Of a DNA stretch of 64,000 nucleotides, positions 45,622 through 57,977 are shown piece by piece. The stretch is from Avena insularis. Taxonomy: Eukaryota; Streptophyta; Magnoliopsida; Poales; Poaceae. The notes below the pieces were generated by a model. The model saw only the letters and a program-made list of their open reading frames with translations, was not told where the DNA came from and ran no database searches. The first letter of the stretch is position 1, and each line of letters starts with the position of its first letter. The position numbers and the translations under genes were made by a program. Where the stretch lies: contig CM042687.1 of assembly GCA_023614405.1 (NCBI GenBank), positions 235,626,292 through 235,690,291 of the forward strand. The letters are read 5' to 3'.

Positions 45622-47237
45622 TGTAGGGTTCGCACCATAGAAAATAAATTTTTTCCTATGATGGGAACAACTATGTACCAAGATCTATCTACTAGATACA
45701 ATCAACGGGCGAATGTACATCCGTAGAGAACATACCCTTGAAGACCGACAAAGCTTAACGAGTTAAACTCATGGTTGATGTAGACGATCTCTTGCCGATC
45801 TCAAGATCGAGAGGAAGTCCTAGAACCGCAAATCAGCAACGCATCCGTGCTCGCACACACGTACGAGGAACCGAGCAACCTCCGCCTCCTCGCTCCAGCG
45901 ATGCAACGGAAGCACAACTCTTTCTTTCCGAATAGACACCGGGAACATGTATCTCGCTAGTCCAAGACCATGGGGGATAAATAGTATAGGGGGGGAGAGA
46001 TCCTTCACGAGGAGGTGTGAGTGAGAGAGAGGGAGAGGCTCCTTTTATAGGAGCGGGGGGCCCCAAGGGGGTAGCCGGTGCATGGGGGCTACTCCCTTGC
46101 CCTCCCCTCATTCATGTGGGTGGACACTCCACTCACAAAAATCCCTTTCAATTCCCTCCACTCAAAAACCCACTCAAATTCCCATTAAATTTCCACCAAA
46201 TTTAATGCAAACTCTCATTAAATAAAACTCCTTTTATTTATTCAGAATTTTGTAAATTACTTTAATGACAAACATTCACATATAACCCCTTGCTAGTATT
46301 TCATTTCACATGCAAAAACACTTCTGCAATTTCACCCGAAAACCCGTTTCGGTATCTAGTGAAATAAATTCCTGCGCTTGTTATTCTTTCTGGCATGAAA
46401 ATTTTGCTCCAGATGGATGTCGGTGTCTCTTAAGAGTGTCATCCTATAGTTAGCGAATAATGCGGACATGATCGAGACCCCTCTCAGAACAATAATCAGA
46501 AGCGGAACCTGGAGATCCATACTGACTCCCACACATTCAGCGATGACTTTCTTGTGATTGCGAGAACCTTTTACGCTAGTATATTAATCCTTTTGTTTCG
46601 CGATATATGACATGTCCGAGATTCAACATGTACTCTTTTCTCGTTCCCGTGATATAACATTCTAGTGATCAAATCACTTGCTTGCAAGCTAATCAATGTG
46701 ATATCACCGAGAGGGCCCAGAGCATATCTATCCGTCATCGGGATGAACAAATTCCACTCTCGATCCATGGGCCTCAACATAACACTTTAGTAGTATTGAT
46801 CCCATCTTTATAATCACCCTGTTACGCTGTGACGTTTGATGTTATCAAGATACTCTTCCGGTGTTAGTGATTGACATGATCTCATGGTCTAAGGATTTTA
46901 GGATCACTTTGTATGTTGTTATAGCAATATAAACCCAATGACTTTGATCGTAATGCTATACTTCGGATGGAAGATCATCACACCATTACACTAATGTTGT
47001 GACCTCGTTATTAACAATATCCAATGTCCATGATCAGAAAACCTTGATCATCTTGTTAATCAACGAGCTAGTTTATGAGAGAGGCATAACTAGGAACTTT
47101 CTGTTTGTTTATTAAACACACATGTATTAATGTTTCCATATTAATACAATTATAGCATGCAAAATAAACATCTATCATATACTTGGAATATACATAATAA
47201 CCACTTTATTATTGCCTCTTAGGGCATATTCCCTTCA
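45622..47237 (-). repeat. Right (5') LTR of element F, 1,616 bp
   Basis: Plus-strand start TGTAGGGTTCG, end TTCCCTTCA, followed by CAATG (47238-47242). It lacks the nested solo LTR and so shows the empty site near 46060. No gene inside. Confidence 0.93.
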
Positions 47238-47242
47238 CAATG

Positions 47243-48328
47243 GTGGCTCATATTGCGTTTCCATCCAGTCCACGAATTTTTTTGCCACCACTTGAGATTT
47301 AATTGCATCTCGCCTATCGTATTGTGGAGTATATGTTGCTAGCTCTATGGCCCATTTCGCCACTCGGCCGCTGGCATCGTTATTGCCTAATATGTCCGAG
47401 ATAGGTGCCTCGCATATTACCTGGATTGGGTGTTCTTGAAAATAGTGCTTCGGCTTCTTTGCTGCCATATACACCCCATATGTCATTTTTTGATAGTGGG
47501 GGTAGTTTTGTTTTGATGTAGAGAGCTCAAGTAATAAACTGGTTTTTGGACTTATTTGCCCTCTTCTTCGCGCTCTACCACTACTACCGTACTGACAACT
47601 CTGTTGGTTGTTGTGACATAGAGCAGCATTGGCTCTTTGGATAGTGGTGAGGCTAATATTGGTGTTGTTTCCAGCATCTTTTTAAGTTCATGGAAAGCTC
47701 TATCAGCTTGTTGTGTCCATGTAAATTTATCTGATTCTTTCATCAGTTGATATAATGGTAAGGCTTTTTCACCTAGCCGACTTACAAACCTACTCAACGA
47801 GGCTAGGAACCCTATAAACTTCTGGACATCGTTGAGGGTTTTGGGCAATTCCATTCTCTCGATGGCCCTGATCTTTGTCGGGTTAGCTTCAATTACTCGG
47901 TTGGATACAAGGAATCCGAGTAATTTTCCAGCCGGGGCACCGAAGGTGCATTTTTCCGGGTTAAGTTTCATCCGGAATCTTCTTAAGTTTGCGAATGTTT
48001 GACACAAGTCCTCGATTAGAGTGTGACTTTGTTTGGTTTTTATTACCACGTCATCGACGTATACTTGAACATTTTTGTCAAGTTGATCATGTAAGCATTT
48101 TTGCATGCATCTTTGATATGTTGCACTTGCATTTCTTAACACGAACGGCATAATACGATAGCAATAAGCCCCATACGGGGTGATAAAAGCTGTCTTTATT
48201 TGATCCCTCGAATTCAGTGGTATCTGGTGGAAACCAGAATACGCATCCATGAATGACAACAACTCACACCCGGCAGCAGATTCAATGACTTGATCGATCC
48301 GTGGAGTGGAAATGGATCTTTTGGACAC
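47243..48328 (-). pseudogene. Reverse transcriptase and connection of element D
   Basis: 48328-47552: RIDQVIESAAGCELLSFMDA, YSGFHQIPLNSRDQI, MPFVLRNASATYQRCM, VQVYVDDVVIKTKQ (YVDD intact), LNPEKCTFGAPAGKLLGFLV, RFVSRLGEKALPLYQLMKES. After a frame break, 47486-47243 gives the connection (HYFQEHPIQVI, RVAKWAIELATYTPQYDRRD, FVDWMET) and reaches the CAATG target of element F in frame with the RNase H part at 36838. The linker 48329-48660 to protease is readable only in short pieces. Confidence 0.92.
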
Positions 48329-48660
48329 GCCTTATTGAGGTTCGTCTAGTCAATACACATGCGCCACACCACTTCCACATTCGGGTCATCCTTTTTCTTC
48401 TCGACCAGGACTGGATTTGACAACCAATCTGGATGCAATACTTCCATGATAAACCCAGCGGCCAAGAGCATGGCTATCTCGGTAGCTATTACTTTCCTCC
48501 TATCTCAAGTGAAGCGGCGGAGGGATTGCTTCACCGGCTTGCCATCTTGCCTTACATGAAGAGAGTGCTCAGCTAGCTCCCTCGGAAACCCCTGCAAATC
48601 ATGTGTGGACCATGAAAAGATATCCCGATTCTCATGGAGGAAGCTGGTGAGCTCGCTTCC

Positions 48661-49422
48661 CTATTTGTCAGATAACCCGGCGCCAATAGTCACTGTGCGC
48701 TCCGGGAAAGCCTCATCAATCTGTATCTTTTTTGTCTCCTTAGTAGCTTGAAAAGACACACTGCCATGCGGGTTAGTGAGTACCGGCATAGACATTTGTG
48801 TCGCCTTAGCCAATGCTGTAACCTCCATCATTTGCTGCTTCTCCTGCGCTATCACCAGTGACTCGGCCAGTGAAGATCCGGCTGAGGCGCATGCGATAGA
48901 TTGCTTGTAGTCACCCTCAACTGTGATAAATCCACATGGGCCTGGTAGCTTCATCTTTAGATAAGAAATGTGAGGAGTGGCCATAAACTTTGCCATAGCT
49001 GGTCTGCCGAGTAACGCATGGTATGAGCTAACAAGATCAACCACCTCGAACTCTATGGCCTCAGTACGACAATTCTCTCTGTTGCCGAATAAGACGTCAA
49101 CCCAGATCTTCCTAATTGTCTCACATGACAATCCCGGCACAATGACATGAAACGTTGTCTTAGTAGGCTCTAGCATGTTCATGGTGATGCCCAACTTGAG
49201 CATAGTATCCTTATACATGATATTAATGATACTTCCATCGTATATCAGTACCTTGGAGAACTTCACATTGATATCTGGGCCCATGAAAGTTGGATCCAAT
49301 ACTAAAGCATATCCTCCTGGTGTCGGCATGATCTTGGGGTGATCCTTTATGCTCCAAGTTATCTCCTGCTCAGACCAGTGCATGCATTTTGGTATTGCTG
49401 GCATTGTCGCATTTACTTCCAT
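48661..49422 (-). pseudogene. Protease of element D (active site altered)
   Basis: One open frame of 253 codons. WSIKDHPKIMPTPGGYALVL precedes the active-site loop, which reads LIYDGSIINIMYKD where B has MVDSGSSINIMYLD. The aligned triad is YDG in place of DSG, so the catalytic Asp position holds Tyr unless the neighbouring Asp can replace it. The rest of the fold is well kept (FHVIVPGLS, YHALLGRPAMAKFMA, LKMKLPGPCGFITVEGD). Activity is unlikely. Confidence 0.85.
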
Positions 49423-49817
49423 CTCTCTATTGACTTTTCTTGTCAGTTGGCTCTATGACAAACACAACATAGCTCTGGCGATGCTCTCTGTACTCGTTTC
49501 TGGTCCCATGGACGACATGAGCGCCATCATTTCTTGGGTCATGCACTTGATGCACAGACTCTCTTCTTTCTTGGTTATGATATCTCGGTTGTCGGTTCTC
49601 ATATCTATGCTCAGTTCCAACAACCTGAGCATTTCCTCCTGTAAGTGGTGGTGGGGGGGAGGTGGTGGTAGCTGCTGAGTTGGCGATTCTACTCTGTCAC
49701 CCTTCTGGAACCAAGTGCATTGTCTAGTTGTGTGATTTTCCTGCTTACTTGGACTCGGCGTGTGAAACTTGCACGGCTGATTCTCAACATCATTTCATAA
49801 GTGTACTTTTGCCTTCC

Positions 49818-51385
49818 TTAATATGGCTTTATCTGTTCATATGTCTTTTTGCCATCATTTTTTGGTATCCATTGTTGTTGCCCACTTGTCCGCTGAGTGC
49901 TTCCAGCATCAGGATGATCTTGACTTACGGTTGCAACTTGAGTCGAACCATACCTGTAATCTGGCCTCTCGTCTCGTTGTTTGCTCATGTACTCGCCTCT
50001 TTCATGGTGCCTTTGTGACCCGGCTGCATCGTAAATCTGAGTCTCAGTGATCCCGACTGCCGACATAAGCAGAGGCTGAGTCGGATCTCCTAATGCATAC
50101 CAGTTGGCAATCCTTATCGTTTCGGCTAAGCTTGCCGGCATATCTCTCTGTAACCTTTGCCATAGCACACTTTCGTTCCTTCATCCTTGTCCAAATCACG
50201 CAATGGCCAGGGATTCAATTACTCCTTAACAAGAATTGCACATGGTGCACCATCTAGTGAGAAACTCTCTATCTGTTTCATTTGGTCTCTGTTTGCACAT
50301 AGCCAGCTGTTGTGGGCGATTCGGCCTCTTGTAGGTGCTCGTGAAATTACTCACAAAAGCTTCTTGGAAATCAATGCAGCTGTTGATGCTTCCTGGTGGC
50401 ATGTTATTGAGCCATACCCGCGCTGGTCCTTCCAGCATCTATGGCACGTATCTGACTGCCCATCTTACATTACCCAGTGCAATTTTTATCACAGTTTCAT
50501 AATCAATCAGCCAATCCTCTGGCTTGGTGCTTCCATCATACGTCTTTGTTCCTCTTGCCAGCTGAAAGTTTGGCACTGGCGGCTCTCTCATGATCCTTGG
50601 GCCAAAACATGATGGACCCTGAGGACCTTGTGACTCGACAAGCTCTGCCATCTTTATTCGGCCGAGCTTTAGTCTTGCATCATCTGGTTGGAGGTTTCTG
50701 CCTCCTAGCCTTGATCCCATAGCTTGGTACACATGATATGACAGTTCATACCCATCATTCACCATTGATGAGTAACCATCATTGTACCTGTTTGCATTCG
50801 GATTTGCGACTTGCTGCACTGTACGTCTTACACTTTGTTGTCTTTTTTCGGGTTGGGCTGCTGGAGGATTTGGAGCCGGATTTCCTCCTCCTGCCAAGTG
50901 AGTCCCACGCCTAGGCTGAGGTGCAAAGTTCTGGCCTCCATTATCATTTATTTGTCCACCTTGCCTCTCTCGACTGGCATTTTCTTGGTTCTCGTTTCCT
51001 TGACCAACATTTCTCCTTGTGTCTTGGGCATGGGCCGGGTTTCCTTGAGCCACTACCGGATCATAGGCAACCATCTGTTTGTTTTTTCCTGAGACCACAC
51101 TTTTTTCTTTTCTCTGTCTCGGAGCAACCCCTGGTGAGGAAGCTATATGCCCGGCTGACCTGGCCAGGATTGGGATTGCTGAGTGAACGAGCTGTGACCT
51201 TCCAGCTATACCCGGATTTGCCCTGTAGTATGCTTCATTCAGCTTTCCTGCTGCTCTCACCAACTCGTTTACTCGTTCCTATTGCTTTTTCTTTGCTTCA
51301 CCCGTCAAGTGGGGTAACTCGGCCATGGCTGCCTCCGCAGCTCTCAAGTTCGCTGCTGCCGTATTGTATGTCAGCCGAATGGTAG
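49818..51385 (-). pseudogene. Gag of element D
   Basis: 51263-50439 holds a basic, Gln/Asn/Pro-rich N-part (GQGNENQENASRERQGGQI), a linker with GPQGPSCFGPRIM, and the capsid start TKTYDGSTKPEDWLIDYET. 50438-50226 continues with MLEGPARVWLNNMPPGSINS, FTSTYKRPNRPQQL and RPNETDREFLTRW. Stops near 50225-50170 separate the last part, 50168-49818 (WQRLQRDMPASLAETIRIAN and a Gln/Asp-rich tail). The frame continues upstream of 51263 with one stop and reaches element C at 51404. The knuckle region (49423-49817) is too decayed to read. Confidence 0.83.
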
Positions 51386-51403
51386 TCTTGTTGCTACACT
51401 CTG

Positions 51404-51930
51404 TGTTGGGGATATGCTACATGGGTATCCTCATAGCATGTCACTTATCCGGATAACCGGGGTGGCCCATAGTCGGTAGCATGGCCTATGGCCTGCTGGG
51501 CGGCCCAGTTAGATGGATCCAGAAGGGAGGCCCATGCCGGATAAAAGAAGGCTACGGTGGAGTCACCAACGTACCCGGAGCCTTGGAGTGCAAGATACAC
51601 AAGACTAGTAATAGATGGTGTAGGACTCTATAACATGTCCGGCTAGGACTTTTCCCTGTAACCCTAGGACCTGGCGACTATATAAGTCGGGCCTATGGGA
51701 GCCTTTAGGGCACGATAACTTAGACTCTCTAGTCACCTCGCACAACGAACCAATCCTCGTGAATCGCGATGCCCTTATAGTGATTTATAGCAGAGTAGGA
51801 TTCGCCACCGTTGTAGGATCTCAACTGGGTAAGCTGTGTTACCTCGCACTCCAACCGCCGCCTTACCCCACGCCTCTAAACACGCATCGTGAGGACCCTC
51901 CATGGCGCATTTGCCGGCAATACCACGATA
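51404..51930 (+). repeat. 5' LTR of element C with damaged primer binding site
   Basis: Starts TGTTGGGGATATGC; TATATAAG at 51679-51686. The right end reads CCACGATA and the PBS that follows is shortened to CTGGCCCACCGGGGC compared with GTTGGCGCCCACCGTGGGGC in B, with the GGCGCC core lost. The terminal CA has become TA. These changes probably postdate insertion. Confidence 0.88.
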
Positions 51931-52740
51931 CTGGCCCACCGGGGCAAGAGGCGCTTCAGGCTCTTCAGCGGGCGAGGACCAAGATCTTTGCGGGAATCGG
52001 CGAAATGTTAGCCATCGGTCGCGTTCTCTTCTCCAGCAATGTTCTGATCGTCCCTCCGGACGAGTTCTGGATCCCGGCGAAGACGAACCCCACGCGGTGT
52101 TCGATCGTTCCTATCGGAGACATCCACCTCTTCATCGGCGAAACCGACTCGGGCACTAGTTCCCTGGGAGTCGGAGGAGCATCAAGACCCGCACGGACCG
52201 CCTAGGGGCAGGATACGTTCGCAGAAGGATCGATGTCGGATCTCTCCTCGGAGTTTGCCGGCAAAGATCGGAAAGCACCAAGACCCGCACGGACCGCCTA
52301 CGGGCAGGACACGTTCGCAGAAGGATCGATGTCGGGTCTCTTCTCGGAGTTTGCCGGCAAAGATCGGAAAAATTCAAGACCCACCCAAACCGCCCCTGTG
52401 CAGGATATAAAGGTGGAAGATCACTGCAAATCTGCCAGCTTCGTCCGTGCGTCTGGACAGCAGAGATCCAAATTCGTCGGCATGGTTACCATCTTCGATC
52501 TGGCGCGCTGCGTTCAGAGAGTGGGCGAAAACCCCCGCGATTACCTATCTAGGTGGCTTCATATACGAGCCGATCTGGCCCACTACCCCAATGAGGATGC
52601 TATGTATCACTTTGTGGAAGGACTGGACCATGGCACGCTTCTCCAACATTCTCTAAGACGGCAAGAAGCGCCAGACGCCTTACCTTCAAGGCATGGTGAA
52701 CACCAACAACTACGTGGAGGTCAAGCGGCACTCGCATAAC
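51930..52740 (+). pseudogene. N-terminal extension of gag of element C with a partial capsid-like segment
   Basis: Same content as in B: a segment with ALQALQRARTKIFAGIGEM and PPDEFWIPAKTNP, then two 96-bp repeat units (52179 and 52275, against three in B) and a diverged third. The capsid-like segment runs from 52488 (TIFDLARCVQRVGENPRDYL, SRWLHIRADL, FVEGLDHGTLLQHSLRR). A TAG at 52203-52205 lies in the first repeat unit. After LRR the frame slips; in B the same place has stops. The frame linking it to the LTR is broken by the PBS deletions. Confidence 0.7.
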
Positions 52741-53036
52741 GCCAGCTCATCGACGGAGCCCCTCCGATTCAGCCACTGCCACCACCGCCTCCGGCCGCCA
52801 TCGTCGCAGCTGCGCCACCGCCTCCAGTCATCGTAGCTGTTGTTGCACCTCCACCTTCCGTCATCGAGGAAGTCCTGGCACCCTCCGACTATGTCATTGA
52901 CGCGCTTTATGCTGACTTTAGTGCAGATTCAGAGGAGATATATTTCAGTCCAGAGGAACTAGACTCCGCCATGCAGGAGATGGAGGAGGAGTACACGCGC
53001 GACGAGCAAGCCAACAATGCCGTCACGTCTTGAGAG

Positions 53037-55457
53037 GTGTTCGTCACCATCGGGACGGCGATGGATGAAGATCAACCCGGACGAGCTCCGCCTACGGCGC
53101 TGGAAAAGGGGAAGGGGCCACTTATTGCTGCTGACGATGATCGCGCAAAAGTAATGCCTCCTTCGCCTAACCTAGTGCAGCAGCTGCAGGAACTTGGCAC
53201 CGGCCCGAGCAACAACAACGCTGCAAACTTGCCGCCTCCAGCATCTACGTCGACAGCAGCCCAAGTTACTCCAGCTGATAGAGTGATGTACGGCAATCTC
53301 CTTGTGGAGCCACTAACCGTTGCTCATATCCGGGACGTGACCCAGCTTGACGAGAAGCGCCAACAGTTGCTGGAGGAAGCGCAGGCCATTGCGGAGCAAG
53401 GCGCAAAACTAGATCGAGATCTGGTAAACGCACAGAAGTCCATAGAGAAAGCTAGAGCAATGGAGGCCGATTACAAGACTTTACTGCAACAGCAGAAGGC
53501 TAAGAAAGCTCCGGCTCGCGTCATCAACGACCCTGGTGTACGGCGCAACCTAGGATGGGCTCCCTCGAAGCCGGCACAGGCCAAGCCATACATTGACAGT
53601 GAAGGCAAGCAGGTGATGCCCACCCCACTCCTTAACCTCACCGTCGCCAATACCCTTCCGGAGCAGGATAGATCGCCTGAGGCAGTGGAACAAGTCTATG
53701 ACCTAGTGGCCAAGGCGGTGAAGCAGCAGGAAAAGGCCACCTCTCAGAGGCTTGAGTCTGACCCAGCGCTCTGCCAATCTAGCCAGTACAAGCCGCCAAG
53801 GGACAGATCTCCTCTTGATGTTGGGTCCCAGATGGGTTCATCAGAACGAGGACGGAGGGATGCGCGCAACAGGAAGGATGCCATCCCCATATCCTCCGAC
53901 CACGGAGAAAAGGCCCGACCTCGTCGCCCATCGCCACCGCCCCGATCTCCCCGACATCACGAAGATTACAAGGCTCACCATCATACAGATATGCCCCCAC
54001 CAAAGCAGTGTGGCATCGTCATCCGCGACAACGCGGAGCAGACCCGTCATGACGGAGAGCGCAACCAAGGACACAAGAGCAGGTCACGCCATGACCCTCC
54101 GTGTTCGACAAGCAACCGTGACAAGCGTGAGGCGTCGCAAGAGGGTAACAGCAAGAAGGCTAACCCACCGCCACCTCCGCCTCCGTCACCACCAAGCAGT
54201 CACCATGGAGGAGGGGGCCTGCGTTGTTCACGCAGCCCATCCCCTGTTGACAAAAAGAAGAAGAACCCAGAGCCGTACGATGCACGTTCGCGGATCGATA
54301 AGATCCACGAGGCCCGGGAAGGACCATACCTGGGACCACGTTGCTTTGGACCTGCATTACGGTCCGCAACTTACCCCAAAGGTTTCCGGATTGACAAGAC
54401 CATCAAGCCCTATGACGGCACCGCCAAACCTGCCACATGGTTGTAGGACTACGGCAACGCGGTGGAGATTGCCGGAGGCAACCCCAACGTCTCCGTTAAG
54501 GACCTCCCGTTAATGTTGGCAGGCACGGCCTGTCAATGGATCAACGACTTGCCGGAGAAATCTATCTACAACTGGATGGATATGCAAGAAGCATTCACCA
54601 AGAACTTTGAGGGTACATACAAGCGTCCCTGCACTATGGGCGATCTACAGCGGTGCGTGCAAGAGAAAGACGAGACGTCTCGCGCCTAGCTCTCCCGCTG
54701 GCTGGATATGAAAAATTCTTGCGCAGGAGTGCATGCTCAGACCGCCATGGCCGCCTTCATCGATGGGTTGTAAAGGGGTACGTTGCTCCGACATAAGCTA
54801 AAGCGCTTGCAGGACAATCATCAGCTTGACTTGAATCAGATGATTCAGTTAGCTAGTGAGTTCGTAGCTGCCGACGATGATGCTCGTGGCTCTTTGCCGG
54901 CAACGGCCGTTCCAACCCAATCTCGGAGGAACAGCAGTACAAAGCAGAAAACCGCTCTAGAAGAAAAGCAATCTACCGACATGGTCGCTATTACTTTTGC
55001 AGGACGAGGAGAAGGCGGACAATGTGGCCGAGGAAGGGGAGCTGGTCATGGGCAGCAACGAGGAAGTGAAACTACCTTGGCGCCGCTCCGCGTTCCCCAA
55101 ACCTACAAGGAGTACCATGATATGTCATGCCTCGTACACCTCGACGCCAACGGCAAGGCCACCCATACCAATCGACACTGCAAGTTCGTCAACGACCTCA
55201 AGGAAGACCCGGAGTCCGGCTACAAGCGAAGTCAAGAATGTACGCAAGGCAAGGGCAAGGGGAAGAAGAAGGAGGAGGAGTCCAAGGATTCAAGTGACAT
55301 GGATGAGGACGTTGACCCCAAGCACGCTGCCAAGAGCGACGAGAAGGGGAAGAACCCCTTCACAAAGAAGGCTCCAGTCTACCACACCTTCCTTGGCACC
55401 CCCATCGTCCGACAACAGAAGACCTCTCTGAGGATCCTGATGGCCACTCTCCCCTAG
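53037..55457 (+). pseudogene. Gag of element C, main part
   Basis: 53037-54446: Pro-rich linker, coiled coil (QLLEEAQAIAEQGAKLDRDL), Arg/Ser/Pro-rich basic stretch, then capsid start IKPYDGTAKPATWL ended by TAG at 54444-54446. 54462-54689 gives the middle capsid (DLPEKSIYNWMDMQEAF) to TAG 54687-54689. TAA follows at 54771-54773. 54783-55457 is open: capsid end (LLRHKLKRLQDNHQLDLNQM), a Cys/His knuckle-like set (SCLVHLD...HTNRHCKFV) and a Lys/Glu/Asp-rich tail. The three stops match B exactly. 52741-53036 is a decayed Pro-rich stretch upstream, ended by a TGA where B reads Arg. Confidence 0.85.
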
Positions 55458-55468
55458 TTCCCCAGTAC

Positions 55469-56169
55469 ATGCGCTGGTCGGAGGTTCCAATAACTTGGGA
55501 CAGGACGGACCACCCAGACCTTATACCCACAGAGAACCAGTACGCCATGGTCATCAACCCTTTGATTGACGGCGTGGAGTTCACCAAGTGTATGGTGGAT
55601 AGTGGAAGCAGCATCAACATCATGTACCTGGATACACTACAGAAGATGAACTTGACGGAGGCAAACCTAAGGCGGACCAACACCATCTTCCATGGCGTAG
55701 TTCCTGGTCGGGAGGCTCGGTCCCTTGGGTGCATTACACTTTAGGTTGCCTTTGGCGATGTTAATAATTACCGCCAAGAGCGCATGACCTTCGAGGTGGT
55801 CCCCTTCAAGAGCGTGTACCACGTCATATTCGGCCGTGACATATTCCACAAGTTCATGGCCAAGCCATGCTTCGTCTACAACAAACTCAAGATACCCGAA
55901 CCAAACGGCATCATCACCGTATCCGGAAGCTTTACCAAGGCAAGGGACTGCGAGATCAATGAAGCAGCCGTTGCAGAAGCTGTCCTCTATAGCGAAGAAT
56001 TCAAGGAGATCCAGAGCAAGGTCGATGACTAAGAGATGCCCGCGTCGAAGGAGCAGATCTCCGACTCTGCTCCTACATTCAAGGCCTCCATCGAGACCAA
56101 GTGGTGGAACTTGTGGTAGGCGATGCCTCCAAGGTCACCGCCATTGGGACGAACCTGGATCCCAAATAG
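55469..56169 (+). pseudogene. Protease of element C
   Basis: Read in a different phase from gag (2 against 0), as in B. RWSEVPITWDRTDHPDL, catalytic MVDSGSSINIMYLD, IFHGVVPG, YHVIFGRDIFHKFM. TAG at 55742-55744 and TAG at 56167-56169 are shared with B; TAA at 56030-56032 is private. A one-base deletion near 56100 shifts the frame before RT. Confidence 0.85.
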
Positions 56170-57977
56170 GAAAGTGCGCTCGTCAAGTTCCTCTGTGAGA
56201 ATAGGGACATCTTTGCCTGGCAACCTACCGACATGAAAGGTGTACCTAGGGAACTTGCCGAGCACAGCTTGAACATTGATCCAAAATGCAAACCAGTGAA
56301 ACAACCTCTACGACGCTTTGGAGATGAAAAGAGACGCGCCATTGGCAAAGATATAGCTAGGTTACTTAAGGCTAGATTTATCCGAGAAGTCCTTCACACC
56401 CAATGGGTGGCCAATCCTGTACTTGTCCCCAAAAAGGGAACCAATGAATTAAGAAAGTGCGTTGATTACACCGGCTTGAACAAAGCATGTCCCAAAGATC
56501 CGTTTGCTTTGCCTCGCATTGACCAAGTCATTGACTCGACGGCTGGCTCGGAACTTTTGTGTTTTCTCGATGCATACTCAGGATACCACCAGATCAAGAT
56601 GAGGAATTCGGACCAATTGGCCACTTCGTTCACTACCCCATACGACACGTTTTGCTAGTCACGATGCCCTTTGGGCTGAAAAACGCAGGTGCTACGTACC
56701 AGCGGACAATGCAACATTGCCTCCACGACCAAATTGGTCGGTACGTTCACGCCTATGTGGACGATATCACGGTGATGTCTAAAAAGTCAAACGACTTAAT
56801 CTCCGACTTAAAGGAAACCTTTGATAATCTCCGGAAATACAACATGATGCTTAACCCTAAGAAGTGCGTCTTCAGGGTTCCAGCCGGCAAATTGTTGGGT
56901 TTCATCGTTTCAATATGTGGAATCGAGGTCAACCCGGAGAAAATCAAGGCCATCTTAAACATAAACCGTTTGACATGCCTAAAGGACATTCAACGGCTAA
57001 CAGGTTGTGTTGCAGCAATTAGTCGGTTCGTCAGCCGACTTGGAGAGAAGGTCCTGCCGCTGTACAAGTTGCTGAAGAAGGCGAACAAATTCACATGGAC
57101 AGACGAAGCAGATGCAGCATTGAAGCAGCTCAAGGAGATTCTTTCCTCAGCGCCCATCCTTGCAGCACCCGAGCCTGGTGAGCCCCTGTTAATTTACATG
57201 GCGGCAACCAACCGGGTTATCAGCATCATCGTCGTGGTAGAGCGGAAGGAACCAGGCTATGAGCACGGAGTTCAACGACCAGTTTACTATGTGAGCGAGG
57301 TCTTGACGGAGTCCAAGCAGCGTTACCCGCACTACCAAAAAATAGCTTATGGAGTACTCCTTGCTTCCCGGAAGCTGAGGCATTACTTTCAGGAGCACCC
57401 AATCATAGTGGTGAGCAAGACCCCACTGTCCGACATTATCAATAACAGCGACGCTACAGGAAGGGTCGCGAAGTGGGGCATTGAACTTGCCGCCTTCGAT
57501 ATCACCTACAAGAGACGTGACGCTATCAAGTCACAAGCCTTGGCAGATTTTGTTGCAGATTGGACGGAGATGCCAGATGCTACTCCGTTGCCAGAACTAG
57601 AGTACTGGGTGATGCACTTTGACGGATCAAAGCTGCTCAACGGCTCGGGGGCTGGTGTATTGCTACAGTTACCAAAAGGAGACAAGCTACACTACGTTCT
57701 GCAGATCCACTTCGAGGCTACAAACAACATGGCGGAGTATGAAGCACTCATTCACGGACTATGTGTAGCCAAGGATATTGGCATCAAGTGCATATTTTGC
57801 TGTGGAGATTCCGACTTGGTTGCCCAGCAGGTGGCTGGCACCTGGAATGCGCGGAACCCTATGATGGCGGCATATCGAGACGAAGTGGACGAGATAGCTA
57901 AGAGATTCTTGGGCTACGAAGTCAAGTATGTACCTAGGGAACAAAACAAGGCGGCTGGTCTGTTGTCTAAGCTTTGA
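56170..57977 (+). pseudogene. Reverse transcriptase and RNase H of element C
   Basis: 56233-56658 holds the fingers and palm start (VLVPKKGTNELRKCVDYTGL, FALPRIDQVIDSTAGSELLC, FLDAYSGYHQIKM). A small deletion at 56656 shifts the frame. The 472-codon stretch 56559-57977 then covers MPFGLKNAGATYQRTM, VHAYVDDITVMSKK (YVDD intact), thumb, connection (RHYFQEHPIIVVSK) and a complete RNase H: MHFDGSKLLNGSGAGVLLQL, YEALIHGLCVAKDIG, CCGDSDLVAQQVAGTW and VPREQNKAAGLLSKL. This is the best preserved RT/RNase H in the window. Confidence 0.93.

Larger units (their letters stand above)
37645..47237 (-). mobile_element. Element F: Copia retrotransposon of the Angela/BARE/WIS type
   Basis: LTRs 37645-40581 (left, enlarged by a nested solo LTR) and 45622-47237 (right). 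The 5-bp duplication CAATG is at 37640-37644 and 47238-47242. A tRNA-Met-type PBS lies next to the right LTR and a purine tract next to the left LTR, so it is read on the minus strand. The order gag, protease, integrase, RT, RNase H defines Copia. Protein patterns and the LTR start TGAAGGGTATATGCCCT fit the Angela lineage abundant in Triticeae and relatives. Stops, frameshifts and damaged active sites make it inactive. Confidence 0.93.
19103..51403 (-). mobile_element. Element D: host Tat-lineage gypsy element, in three islands
   Basis: Minus-strand element. Its gag (51385-49818), protease (49422-48661) and RT (48328-47243) lie on the right island, RNase H and integrase (36838-34918) on the middle island, and its antisense gene (plus strand, to 21042) on the left island. 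The islands join cleanly once B (duplication ACCAA) and F (duplication CAATG) are removed: at the F site the Pol frame runs from EPPL directly to PDPNY. A sits at 19102/19103 and C at 51403/51404, so neither LTR of D is in the window. D is the oldest layer here. It carries many breaks and a damaged protease active site. Confidence 0.88.
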
